DNA of 64,000 nucleotides from Candidatus Terraquivivens ruidianensis (lineage in GTDB: Archaea; Thermoproteota; Nitrososphaeria_A; Caldarchaeales; Wolframiiraptoraceae), in contig JALNLA010000002.1 of NCBI GenBank assembly GCA_023267975.1, forward strand, positions 103,053-167,052, written 5' to 3'. Under the pieces are notes generated by a model. That model was given only the letters and a program-made list of their open reading frames with translations. It was not told where the DNA came from and did no database searches. The translations under genes and the position numbers were made by a program. Positions 36,734 to 45,665 of the stretch are shown piece by piece (the first letter of the stretch is position 1; every line of letters begins with the position of its first letter).

Positions 36734-37510
36734 TCAAAACTGCATTTCTAATTGTTTTTCGAGTCTCTGTTTTTGGGCCAAGTACTCGTCCTCTTTAAGT
36801 TCGCCGATTTTGTACCTCAGCTCCAGCTTATTAAGTTCATGCTTTATTTTTCTATGCTGCTCCATCAGAACATTCACGTTTTCAAGCACCTTACTGAGGT
36901 CATTTATTACGAGTTCGATCAACTCATCGCTCATGTTGAGTTTTTTGCCTGAACTTTTGATACTCTCTACCCTTGAGCGAATTGATTCCTCGAATGCCGG
37001 CAGGTCTGCAAGCCTTACGTCGAAGGGATTCTGGAGAAGCCCGAGCTTAGGTCTTAGCTTCGAGAGTTCCTTATCTATTTCTAGCTTCGACATGATGTAC
37101 TGTCTATCCGGTATCTCGCCGACTTCATGCCTGACCTTAAGCTGGTTAAGCTTTGTCGTTAGCTCGCCTATCCTCTCTTCTATCTTTACCTTCTCTTCTT
37201 GTAGCTTGCTTTCCAGCGTCGCACCCCTCTCGTGGTATTCTCTGTATACTTCCTCAAAGATGTCTATGTCGGTACCGCCTTCCAAGAAGACGTCTATGAG
37301 CTTAAACCTCCATTTATGAATGTTTGCGAGCTGTTCGATGAGTTTTCTTTCTTCGGCCATCTCTTCAGGCTTAGGAGCCTCCACGCTCGGTATCTGTGGA
37401 GCGGCTTGCGGCTCAGAGACGGACTCTAGCTCCTTTCCGCAGTACATGCAAAACCTCCCCTTAACCGTTAGCTTTCCGCATTGTGGACACGTAACCCTCT
37501 CTACGCTCAT
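36734..37510 (-). CDS. Zinc-ribbon plus coiled-coil protein (CdvA-like coil)
   Basis: About 258 residues: an N-terminal zinc ribbon CPQCGK...CMYCGKELE, a Pro-rich linker, then two long coiled-coil stretches (roughly 90-135 and 205-255) with KVRHEVGEIPDRQYI and the repeat-like ELRYKIGELKEDEYL. The repeated Y/H-x-I/V-G-E-(I/L) pattern suggests an internal duplication. Similar proteins are labelled CdvA-like in thaumarchaea, but no PRC barrel is present, so a cell-division role is not shown. ATG 37510 is preferred because GTGAG lies upstream; GTG 37519 is the alternative. Confidence 0.65.
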   Translation of the reverse strand: MSVERVTCPQCGKLTVKGRFCMYCGKELESVSEPQAAPQIPSVEAPKPEEMAEERKLIEQLANIHKWRFKLIDVFLEGGTDIDIFEEVYREYHERGATLESKLQEEKVKIEERIGELTTKLNQLKVRHEVGEIPDRQYIMSKLEIDKELSKLRPKLGLLQNPFDVRLADLPAFEESIRSRVESIKSSGKKLNMSDELIELVINDLSKVLENVNVLMEQHRKIKHELNKLELRYKIGELKEDEYLAQKQRLEKQLEMQF

Positions 37511-37742
37511 AAAGCTCACGATTTTCGCCTAAAACAATCGTTCCTATGATTTAAAACTTTTTTACGTGAGGATAAGGGCTGGGTTATCGGGGTATAAATT
37601 GCATGTTTTTCCAGTAATTTACTGGAGAATTTCTTGTTTGCCTGTTTAAAAGCTAGTTTAAAAAGCAAAATAAAGGGTTTTTTAGCCTTTAGAAAGATTA
37701 TATAGGAGAAATAAGCCATATTTTCCGTAAAGAGGGTTGTTC

Positions 37743-37976
37743 ATGGTCCAGAGCGAGCTTTCTTCAGCTCCAATTCACAGAATAATAAAGAAGGCGGGTG
37801 CTGCTAGGGTAAGTGAGGATGCGGCCGAGGAACTCAAGCGTGTGCTGGAAGAGGTTGGTCTTGCGGTTGCGAAGGAGGCGCTGGGTTTAGCAAGCTATGC
37901 GGGCAGGAGGACCGTTAAGCGCGAGGATATAGAGAGAGCGGCAAGAACTTTACTTAAGGGAATTTTCGCGCCGTAA
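37743..37976 (+). CDS. Archaeal histone
   Basis: 77-residue single histone fold: SSAPIHRIIKKAGAARVSED, AAEELKRVLEEVGLAVAKEA and RRTVKREDIERAARTLL, with the paired R-T/D elements of the fold. No N-terminal tail. ATG 37743 is preceded by GAGGG; a TATA-like GATTATATAGG lies about 40 bases upstream. Wraps DNA as dimers/polymers. Confidence 0.95.
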   Translation: MVQSELSSAPIHRIIKKAGAARVSEDAAEELKRVLEEVGLAVAKEALGLASYAGRRTVKREDIERAARTLLKGIFAP

Positions 37977-38081
37977 AGCCTGAAGATAGGTTTTGGGCCC
38001 ACCAAGGATTCAGTTTTAATCAAAACTTTTATAAGAAGATAATAAAAGAAAAACCAGCTGCTAAAGAAGAGGGCACAGTAT

Positions 38082-38933
38082 ATGAGAGCCGCTAAGGCTG
38101 CCCTTTTTGTTTTGCTGTTTTTGGTTTTCCAACCAATTGCCCTTTCCGAAAGCCCGTACGCCGTTGATGAGGCAACTTTGGCAGTCTTTACGGATGGTGT
38201 CGTCCAAGTTACCGTTACAATCAAGGTTAACGAAGCAGAAGCATTCATCACCCTTCCACTTTTATCCCCTCAAGCGCATATGTTCAACTTAATTGTTCTT
38301 GATGAAAATGGAGCGCCGCTCGATTACGATTTTGGAGAGAGAAACATAACGATTTATTCCCTCGGTGCCAGCAGTATCTTACTAGAGTATGATACGGACG
38401 CTTTAACACGTAAAGAGGCAGGAGTGTGGACGTTGACCCTTGACGTACCTTTTGAGCTAACGGTGCTGTTCCCCGAAAATTCTATGCTGATATACATGAA
38501 TGCTCCACCTTCGCTTATAAGCTCCGATGAAGGGAGGCTTAAGCTCGTCCTTTATCCTGGGTATTGGGAAATAAGCTATGAGATACTTCGTCCACAAACG
38601 ACGACCCAGACGAAAGCGTCCGTGGAGTTTATACCTATGTCAAGTAATTACATTTTAGCCGTGGGCATCATCACTGTCCTCGCGGTTGGGTTAATGATCG
38701 CTCTGATACTAACCAAACGTAGAAGAAGGTTCGGAGAACTCAAAGCGGAGGAGGCAGAAATCGTTCGTTTCTTGGAGGAAAACAACGGGAGAGCATTGGA
38801 GGCGGAGCTGAGGGAAGCATTCCCAAACATTCCTAGGACGACCATGTGGAGGCTTGTTAAAAGGTTAGAAAAGAAAGGAGTTCTCAGGGTCAGGAAGGTT
38901 GGACTCCAGAACGTGGTTGAACTCATCCGATAA
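38082..38933 (+). CDS. Membrane-anchored winged-helix regulator
   Basis: 283 aa. Signal-peptide-like start (MRAAKAALFVLLFLVFQPIA), an extracellular beta-rich domain of about 160 residues, one transmembrane helix (ILAVGIITVLAVGLMIALIL), then a cytoplasmic winged helix (LREAFPNIPRTTMWRLVKRL followed by EKKGVLRVRKVG). The layout is a one-component sensor: outside domain, DNA-binding domain inside. The target is unknown; the convergent exported protein at 38936-40213 is an obvious candidate partner. Confidence 0.78.
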   Translation: MRAAKAALFVLLFLVFQPIALSESPYAVDEATLAVFTDGVVQVTVTIKVNEAEAFITLPLLSPQAHMFNLIVLDENGAPLDYDFGERNITIYSLGASSILLEYDTDALTRKEAGVWTLTLDVPFELTVLFPENSMLIYMNAPPSLISSDEGRLKLVLYPGYWEISYEILRPQTTTQTKASVEFIPMSSNYILAVGIITVLAVGLMIALILTKRRRRFGELKAEEAEIVRFLEENNGRALEAELREAFPNIPRTTMWRLVKRLEKKGVLRVRKVGLQNVVELIR

Positions 38934-38935
38934 AA

Positions 38936-40213
38936 TTATGGTAAAGTGAATTCAACCGTAGCTTCGAGCGGCTGCTTGCCCTTTTCGTAAATTCCTTGCA
39001 CTCGGACTCTGTACTCTCCTGGTTGAGGTTGCTTAAGTTTCACGACAACGTGCGCGGTTTGTCCTGGCTCCAAGAAGACTATGACTTGAGCAGATATGGG
39101 TGAGTAGTAAAGCTCCCATGTCCCATCTTCACTCTTCCGCTCTATTGTTAAACCATAGACAGAGTTTTGGAACTGTAACTCTACGTCTCCGACATTCTTC
39201 ACCACAACATCCAGAAAGACAAACTTGAGATCGCCGACGACCCTTTTTGCATCAATTCCGACATACAGCGCGGGTATGCCCTCGACTTTAGAGGGAACAA
39301 CAATCGTGGCGATGGTTGACTCGGTCTTCTTTTCGAGCTTACTGAGCCCGTTTGCTAAGAGCATCAGCTGACCCATCAGACCTTTGGCATTTTTCGGTCC
39401 AACGGCCTTAATAGCTTCCTTTAAACGGAGCGCGCTTTCCCGAAATTCGTTTGTGTTCTTAAGACCCGTTTCGTTCAAGAGCTCTGTGACATTCACGCCC
39501 GCCGTCTGTAATTTATACATGAGCGCCTCATATTTCTCTTGAAGCTTTTCCGTGAAGCGCTCCATTCTTTTAAACATCGCCTCCTTAGCTATCGAATTTA
39601 ACGCTTGGCAAATGAGCTTGTTGGCCTCGGCAATCCTGTGAGCAGCCTCGGACATGTTCCCCTCCCGAAGGAGCTCGGTTATCTTATCCACGTTCAGAAG
39701 GCTTTTGGCGGTCTCCAAGGCCGCTTGAGCCTCGGATAGTGATTTCTCTAGGCGTACTATTCTCTCCAGGGTTCGATTGGCTGCCATTAGCAGTCCTTGG
39801 GCCTTAACGAACTTATCTTCCTCAACCTCGGTCCACTTAAGGATCAGCGCTAACCCCATACGGACCTCCCGAAACCTCTCCATCGCTCTTATGGCTAAGC
39901 GCATCGCATCGCCGTAATTCTGCTCCTGAATCGCTACCTCGGCTTGTTTAAGTAGAGCCTTCCCTTCCTCGTAAAGCTTTTCAGCCTCTCTTAGGTCAGG
40001 GTTCACAGTGGTCGTTTTAGCTTCGTTTATAAGAGATTCGATGCGAAGAAGGGCCTTCTTTGCTACCTCGACGAGAGCCTCGGCCCGTTCAGCCTCGTCA
40101 GGCGGGACTGCAGCGGTAACAACAAACACCGAAAGCTGGGCGAACGTTATAGCAAGCACCAATATCATGCTTACTAAAGGAATAAGGGCTCTTTTCTTCA
40201 CGCCCGTTTTCAC
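38936..40213 (-). CDS. Exported coiled-coil protein with C-terminal Ig-like domain
   Basis: 425 aa. N-terminal signal peptide (LIPLVSMILVLAITFAQLSV), then about 280 residues of alpha-helical/coiled-coil sequence rich in Ala, Glu, Lys (TPR-like periodicity), then a beta-rich C-terminus (FVFLDVVVKNVGDVELQFQN ... ATVEFTLP), like a surface Ig/CARDB-type domain. Probably extracellular or S-layer-associated. Convergent with the membrane regulator, two bases between stops. Confidence 0.6.
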   Translation of the reverse strand: MKTGVKKRALIPLVSMILVLAITFAQLSVFVVTAAVPPDEAERAEALVEVAKKALLRIESLINEAKTTTVNPDLREAEKLYEEGKALLKQAEVAIQEQNYGDAMRLAIRAMERFREVRMGLALILKWTEVEEDKFVKAQGLLMAANRTLERIVRLEKSLSEAQAALETAKSLLNVDKITELLREGNMSEAAHRIAEANKLICQALNSIAKEAMFKRMERFTEKLQEKYEALMYKLQTAGVNVTELLNETGLKNTNEFRESALRLKEAIKAVGPKNAKGLMGQLMLLANGLSKLEKKTESTIATIVVPSKVEGIPALYVGIDAKRVVGDLKFVFLDVVVKNVGDVELQFQNSVYGLTIERKSEDGTWELYYSPISAQVIVFLEPGQTAHVVVKLKQPQPGEYRVRVQGIYEKGKQPLEATVEFTLP

Positions 40214-40299
40214 CGCATAAATCCTAACGGAGCGTAGAGATAAGGGATGCTATGAAACGCCACGTTTCACTCAAATGAAACGCTAAAATAATGAGATGA

Positions 40300-40391
40300 T
40301 GCTCCGGCCGGGATTTGAACCCGGGTCACCGGCTCGAAAGGCCGGTATACTTGACCGTTCTAGTGCAACCGCATGGCTATACTACCGGAGC
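40300..40391 (-). tRNA. tRNA-Glu(TTC) with 17-nt D-loop intron
   Basis: Acceptor GCTCCGG/CCGGAGC, discriminator A, no encoded CCA; anticodon loop CTTTCGA in stem CCGGC/GCCGG. The D-arm carries an extra ATGCGGTTGCACTAGAA (40358-40374); removing it restores the normal TAGTATAGCC-CGGTCAAGTAT. The site folds as a relaxed bulge-helix-bulge: bulges CCA and AAC, inner helix TGC/GCA, three-pair central helix TAG/CTA. Confidence 0.85.
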
Positions 40392-40439
40392 CACGGCTAT
40401 CGGGTGTTCAACGGAGAATATGTATGTTTTTCCGCTACC

Positions 40440-40922
40440 CTATTCCTTGGCCTCTATAGCGTAATTGCTCATTATGCCCCTGAATCCTAGCTTGTTATAG
40501 AACCTCACCGCTATCTCGTTCAAAGTCGGGAACTCCGCGGTTATCATGTCTACCTTATTTTTCAGCCTCTCGATTACGGTCTCTATCAATTGCCTTCCGA
40601 GCTCTTTTCGCCTGAACTCTGGAAGGACGTACAGCTCCCTTATTCTGCCCTCTATCCTTGGCTCGTAAAATATCCTATCCACGATGTCGGCTTTCACGAC
40701 GCCTATGATCTTGCCCCTCCGCTCAGCAACCATGATGACGGAATCGTCGGAGCCTAAGGCAGACTCGACGTACTTCTTAGTGTGTACGGCTATGTCGTCC
40801 CTGATCTTAAATAGCGGGTCAAACTCTTCGTTTAACCTTTTTAACCTTATGACAAGCTCTACGATGCTGTTGATATCCTCAGGCCTCGCATTCCTTATTA
40901 CTATCTCCTGCATGCTTCCCAT
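40440..40922 (-). CDS. GNAT acetyltransferase
   Basis: About 160 aa. IVIRNARPEDINSIVELVIR starts the fold; ELYVLPEFRRKELGRQLIETV contains the acetyl-CoA loop (R-x2-E-L-G-x2-L); FYNKLGFRG is the C-terminal motif. Substrate unknown. ATG 40922 (or 40913) is preferred over the upstream TTG 40937. Three bases or so separate it from the malic enzyme stop region, so it is probably the second gene of that transcript. Confidence 0.8.
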   Translation of the reverse strand: MGSMQEIVIRNARPEDINSIVELVIRLKRLNEEFDPLFKIRDDIAVHTKKYVESALGSDDSVIMVAERRGKIIGVVKADIVDRIFYEPRIEGRIRELYVLPEFRRKELGRQLIETVIERLKNKVDMITAEFPTLNEIAVRFYNKLGFRGIMSNYAIEAKE

Positions 40923-40939
40923 TATAATCAACCCCAACC

Positions 40940-42274
40940 TTATTCTGGCGGCGATGGTATGAAGCCTCTCTCCATCAGGAGTTTGGTCTGATCCCTAGCA
41001 ACCTTTATCTTTCTATAAGCTTCGTCGTAGATCTCGTCCCTGCTCTTCTTTATACGCGCAACCCCTTGCTCCATTGCCTTCATGGCTACGACCGTTGCCT
41101 CCCTTGGATAGACTTCCCAGTCCTCCATGGTTGGGAGAATATAATCCTCATTTAATCCCCTCTCCTCTGCAACCTTTGCCAGCTCTGTGGCTGCCGCTAA
41201 GCACATCTCGTCCGTAATCGTGTAAGCCCTAACGTCTAAAGCTCCTCTGAATATTCCCGGAAAGCCTAAGGAGTTGTTCACCTGGTTCGGGAAGTCCGAC
41301 CTTCCCGTTGCGATTATCTTGGCTCCTGCCTCCTTAGCCTCCCAAGGCCATATCTCGGGTATGGGGTTGGCACATGCAAAAACTATGCTATCGTTGGCCA
41401 TCGCCGCAACCCACTCCTTATGTATGACGCCTGGGCCTGGTTTGGACATGGCTATACATACGTCAGCGCCCTTTAACGACTCAGGTATGCCGCCGACAAC
41501 CCTGTCTTTATTCGTCTTGATTGCCATCTCATACTTCCATCTATCTTGGAACTGAAGCTTGTCAACATCATCCCTCTCAGCATGCAGTACTCCTTTGGAG
41601 TCAACTAGCCTAAAGTTTCCGGGTGGTACGCCGTAGGCCATGAGAAGCCTAGCTATTGCGATGTTAGCCGCACCAGCTCCTATCAAAGTCACGATAACAT
41701 CATTTATACGCTTTCCTACAAATTTTACGGCATTTATGAAAGCGGCCACAGTAACGGTCGCCGTGCCCTGTTGGTCGTCGTGCCATACTGGAATGCGCAT
41801 CTCATGCCGAAGTTTCTCGAGTATATAGAAGCACTTTGGCTTCTCAATATCCTCGAGGTTTATGCCTCCAAAGGAAGGCTCCATCGCTTTGACGACCTCT
41901 ATTATCTTTTCTGCATCTTTCGTCGCCAACATTATGGGAAAGGCATCAACACCACCAAGGTACTTGAATAAGAGTGCCTTTCCTTCCATGACGGGCAAAC
42001 CAGCCTCGGGTCCGATGTTGCCGAGTCCCAATACCCTTGTTCCGTCCGATATTATGGCTACGGTGTTGGCCCTATTCGTATACTCAAAAACCAAGTCTGC
42101 GTCCTTCTGTATCGCCTTGCACGGCTCGGCCACACCAGGCGTGTACCAGATTGCGAAATCATCGTACGACCTAACGGGGCACTTTAGGACCGTCTGTATT
42201 TTACCCTTATAAAATGGATGATATTTCATTGCTAAAATACCAGGATGGGCTGCTCTCTCTTCGAGAGATACCAT
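40940..42274 (-). CDS. NAD(P)-dependent malic enzyme
   Basis: 444 aa; oxidative decarboxylation of malate to pyruvate. DFAIWYTPGVAEPCKAIQKD, the catalytic Lys/Asp region MEGKALLFKYLGGVDAFPI, metal site NLEDIEKPKCFYI and VWHDDQQGTATVTVAAFINA, then Rossmann GAGAANIAIARLL and ATGRSDFPNQVNNSLGFPGI. Short MaeB-like form without the phosphotransacetylase domain, as usual in archaea. Confidence 0.93.
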   Translation of the reverse strand: MVSLEERAAHPGILAMKYHPFYKGKIQTVLKCPVRSYDDFAIWYTPGVAEPCKAIQKDADLVFEYTNRANTVAIISDGTRVLGLGNIGPEAGLPVMEGKALLFKYLGGVDAFPIMLATKDAEKIIEVVKAMEPSFGGINLEDIEKPKCFYILEKLRHEMRIPVWHDDQQGTATVTVAAFINAVKFVGKRINDVIVTLIGAGAANIAIARLLMAYGVPPGNFRLVDSKGVLHAERDDVDKLQFQDRWKYEMAIKTNKDRVVGGIPESLKGADVCIAMSKPGPGVIHKEWVAAMANDSIVFACANPIPEIWPWEAKEAGAKIIATGRSDFPNQVNNSLGFPGIFRGALDVRAYTITDEMCLAAATELAKVAEERGLNEDYILPTMEDWEVYPREATVVAMKAMEQGVARIKKSRDEIYDEAYRKIKVARDQTKLLMERGFIPSPPE

Positions 42275-42409
42275 ATCGTTGTAACATGTAAATCAGTATA
42301 TAAATTTATACCTTGCCGCCCATTTTATATAAGCCCTGTATGATGTTTGGACTGTTTAACGTTTTTAGCATAAAGCTTACCCACGCTTAGCAACTGGACG
42401 GGGACTTTC

Positions 42410-43423
42410 ATGAATATAATAATCGTCGGCTTTGGTACGGTTGGACAAAGCTTAGCACAGTTGCTAGCAGGCTATAGAGGTTTTCTAAAGAAAGCTTACG
42501 GGATGGTCGTGAAAGTCGTGGCGATTGTTGACAGCAAGGGCGCTGCCATATCTCAGAGAGGGTTAGACCTAAGTCTAGTTGTAAGGTACAAAAGAGAACA
42601 TGGAACAGTTGCAAAAGTACCATCCATAGGTTCCGAGATGAATGCCCTTGAAGTTGCTCGGAGTGTCGAGGCCGACGTTCTCATTGAGGCGAGTCCTACG
42701 AATCTGATGGACGGTGAGCCTGCTATGACGCATATAATTAATGCTCTACGGCTCGGTCTTAACGTCGTGACGGTAAACAAGGGACCGCTTGCGCTTGCCA
42801 TGCCGATGTTAAAAGAAATGGCTGAGCATAGAAAGCTCGCGTTAAAGTTTAGCGGAACTGTTGGAGGTGGCTTACCCGTCTTAGCGTTCGCAAAAGAATG
42901 CACAAAAGGAGATAGGGTGGTCAAGGTAGAGGGCGTGCTGAACGGAACAACGAACTACATACTCACGAGGATGGAGGATGGGCTAAGGTTTGAAGAAGCT
43001 TTGGCGGAGGCGCAAGAGAAGGGTTACGCAGAGCGTGACCCGACACTCGACATAAGCGGCATGGATACTGCCTGCAAGCTCGTAATACTCGCCAACGAGG
43101 TTCTGGGAAAGAGGGTGACTCTTAGGGATGTAAGGATCGAGGGTATAACAGGCATCAAACCTGAAGATATTAGGATGGCAAGGAGTGCAGAAAAAGCAGT
43201 CAGGCTGATAGGTGTGGCCGAAGAATCAGGTGTTTTCGTGAAACCCTTAACTGTAGACCAATCGGACCCGCTTGCAGTTAAGTATACCTACAACGCTGTT
43301 ACGTTGACCCTCGAGAATTCCGGTAGACATACCATAACCGGCAAAGGTGCGGGTGGAAGGGAAACTGCAACCGCTATAATAAGAGACCTCATCTCTATAA
43401 AGGAGCGCATTGTTAGGGTATAA
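42410..43423 (+). CDS. hom: Homoserine dehydrogenase
   Basis: 337 aa, no ACT domain. Rossmann start MNIIIVGFGTVGQSLAQLL, VVTVNKGPLALAM, and the signature GVLNGTTNYILTRMEDGLRF followed by EEALAEAQEKGYAERDPTLD. Makes homoserine for threonine synthesis. Followed 58 bases later by aspartate kinase, so probably one operon. Confidence 0.95.
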   Translation: MNIIIVGFGTVGQSLAQLLAGYRGFLKKAYGMVVKVVAIVDSKGAAISQRGLDLSLVVRYKREHGTVAKVPSIGSEMNALEVARSVEADVLIEASPTNLMDGEPAMTHIINALRLGLNVVTVNKGPLALAMPMLKEMAEHRKLALKFSGTVGGGLPVLAFAKECTKGDRVVKVEGVLNGTTNYILTRMEDGLRFEEALAEAQEKGYAERDPTLDISGMDTACKLVILANEVLGKRVTLRDVRIEGITGIKPEDIRMARSAEKAVRLIGVAEESGVFVKPLTVDQSDPLAVKYTYNAVTLTLENSGRHTITGKGAGGRETATAIIRDLISIKERIVRV

Positions 43424-43481
43424 AATAGTTTAAATAATTATATTCAACCGTTTTTCTCAAATTTCTGCCTTGAGGTTAGTG

Positions 43482-44873
43482 ATGAAGTTCGGTGGCACGT
43501 CGCTTGGTGATGGTAGAAGAATTAGGAACGTAGCTAGCCTCATAAAAAGGTACCTCAAAGGAAATGAATTGGTTGTGGTTACCTCAGCGATGTCGAACGT
43601 TACGGATGAGCTCATCAAGCTCACATCCATCTCAGAGAGTGGGATGGAAGGTGATGTTGACGAACTCTTGGATAAACTCAGCTCCCAGCATGAGGATGCG
43701 GTAGGGGATGCTATCAAAGACGAGAAGATATCTGCGGAGGTATGGAGATACGTGCAAAGAGATTTGGATGGTTTAAGAAGGGCAGTTAAAGGTGTATGCT
43801 ACATCATGGAGGCAACACCAAGGACGAAGGACCTCATACTCTCATTCGGCGAGAGGCTCTCCACAAGGATTCTATGGGGGGCCATGTTAGATTTTGACAT
43901 ACCTGCCGTATACCTAACAGGGAAGGATGCGGGCATAGTCACAGACTCGAACTTTGGCGAAGCCGTGCCGCTTATCGAGACAACCTGCTTAAACTTATCC
44001 TCTAGACTAAGCGGACTCATATCAGAGGGAAAGATACCGGTAGTGACGGGTTTTATAGCCGCGGACACCTATGGCGTGATTACAACGCTTGGCAGGGGCG
44101 GCTCAGACTACACTGCCACACTAATAGGAAGCGCCATAGATGCGGATGAGATTTGGCTTTGGAGCGACGTTGACGGTCTAATGACCGCTAACCCTAAGCT
44201 GGTTCCGAACGCCAAGGTCCTTCCAGAAATTTCGTATGCCGAAGCAATAGAGATGGCTATGTTCGGTGCGAAAGGACTGCATCCCAGAGCATTTGAACCG
44301 ACAATCGAGAAGGGCATACCCGTTAGGATAAGAAACACGTTCGACCCAGAGAAGCCTGGTACCCTCATAACGAAATCCAGAGTCGTATCGGGTAATGTGG
44401 TCAAGGCAGTGCTCTTGGTTGAGAACGTTGGCATGGTATCAGTCAGGGGCATGAGCATCGTTGGAAGACCTGGGACTGCGGCGAAGATTCTGGATGCCAT
44501 AGCAAGACGCTCGATCAACATTATGATGATTTCACAGAGCGTCTCAGAGTCCAGCATATCCCTCATCGTGAAAAAGGATGCGTTGGAAAAAGCTATTGCA
44601 GCAATTGAAACATCGCTCCTAAGCTCGGGCATCGCGAAGGACGTCGAGGTTGACGAGGACGTAGCGGTGGTCGCGGTTGTTGGGGAGGGAATGAGGGGCA
44701 CACCCGGTATAGCAGCCAGGGTCTTCAAAGCAGTTGCTAGCAAGGGCATAAACGTGAAAATGATTTCTCAAGGTGCATCCGAGCTTAACATATCCTTCAT
44801 CGTGAAAGGTGCGGAAGCTACAGACGCCGTCAGGGCGGTGCATGATGAGTTCAACTTAGGAGCAGAAAGCTAA
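43482..44873 (+). CDS. lysC: Aspartate kinase
   Basis: 463 aa: KFGGTSLGDGRRI at the start, SFGERLSTRILW, GRGGSDYTATLIGSAIDADE, then two ACT domains at the C-terminus (VGMVSVRGMSIVGRPGTAAK; GEGMRGTPGIAARVFKAVAS). ACT domains predict feedback control by lysine or threonine. ATG 43482 is preferred because GAGGTTAGTG sits directly upstream; the in-frame TTG at 43470 would include that site. Confidence 0.95.
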   Translation: MKFGGTSLGDGRRIRNVASLIKRYLKGNELVVVTSAMSNVTDELIKLTSISESGMEGDVDELLDKLSSQHEDAVGDAIKDEKISAEVWRYVQRDLDGLRRAVKGVCYIMEATPRTKDLILSFGERLSTRILWGAMLDFDIPAVYLTGKDAGIVTDSNFGEAVPLIETTCLNLSSRLSGLISEGKIPVVTGFIAADTYGVITTLGRGGSDYTATLIGSAIDADEIWLWSDVDGLMTANPKLVPNAKVLPEISYAEAIEMAMFGAKGLHPRAFEPTIEKGIPVRIRNTFDPEKPGTLITKSRVVSGNVVKAVLLVENVGMVSVRGMSIVGRPGTAAKILDAIARRSINIMMISQSVSESSISLIVKKDALEKAIAAIETSLLSSGIAKDVEVDEDVAVVAVVGEGMRGTPGIAARVFKAVASKGINVKMISQGASELNISFIVKGAEATDAVRAVHDEFNLGAES

Positions 44874-44924
44874 GTGATTTTAAAGTAAAATAATAAAAAG
44901 AGGGGAATTTTCAGAAGGGCTGTT

Positions 44925-45512
44925 CTATATTATTACGCCTCCCGGGAATATCATCAGGAGGAACGTCATTACTCCTGACCAGAGGCAGATAACGCCGCCA
45001 AACTTTGGTGCCTTACCGTGCGTTGCCAAGTAGAAGCCAAGGGCTGCCAGCGCGTACGTTAACAGGGCTACTTGGATTATTGTATTGTTTAGGTCGTAGA
45101 CACCGTTGATTAGGTAGTGGAAGATTCCCATGAAGATGAACTGGTAGATGCATACAAAGAGAGCCATGTTGCCGAGGTATCTTCCGTCCCATCCGAACCA
45201 TGTGACGATAACGGCCGTTAACCATAGGAAGGCATACATCAGCGGTGTGATGCTGAACAGCTGCGTTGCCGCTACGCCTACAGGGCCTGCAGCAGCCGGA
45301 TTAACCGCAGCCGGCGAGGCAGTAATCTGGTGAATGGCCATGATGAAAAGCGATAGGAAGGCAGATAGTGCACCAATGGTGGCAACGGTCTTTCCTGGGT
45401 CAGGTGCGCCCTCCTTTAATGGCTTTGCCTCGAATCCAAGGAGATATAGGCCGTACATGAAGAGGCCGAAGGTCAGCCCCAACATGCCAAACGCAACAGG
45501 AGCTAAACCCAT
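44925..45512 (-). CDS. Six-TM small-solute channel/transporter (AmiS/UreI- or AceTr-like)
   Basis: 195-residue integral membrane protein with six hydrophobic helices. The pattern YAFLWLTAVIVTWFGWDGRY and the HYL after helix 4 resemble the AmiS/UreI urea/short-amide channels; the acetate-uptake (GPR1/FUN34/SatP) family is the alternative of the same size. Family call is tentative. It lies downstream of the glycerol-dehydrogenase-like gene on the same strand, 153 bases away. Confidence 0.6.
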   Translation of the reverse strand: MGLAPVAFGMLGLTFGLFMYGLYLLGFEAKPLKEGAPDPGKTVATIGALSAFLSLFIMAIHQITASPAAVNPAAAGPVGVAATQLFSITPLMYAFLWLTAVIVTWFGWDGRYLGNMALFVCIYQFIFMGIFHYLINGVYDLNNTIIQVALLTYALAALGFYLATHGKAPKFGGVICLWSGVMTFLLMIFPGGVII

Positions 45513-45665
45513 GCATTTTTCACCTTTTTGGTATCTTTAGATTATCTAATTTAGGTAATTAAGCTTTTCGGATGACATTCTGATTTTTTAAAAACTTTTT
45601 AAAAATTAGAATCTGCAGAACTTTAACACTTTAGAAATAAAAAATAATAAAAATTGTTTGAAGCT

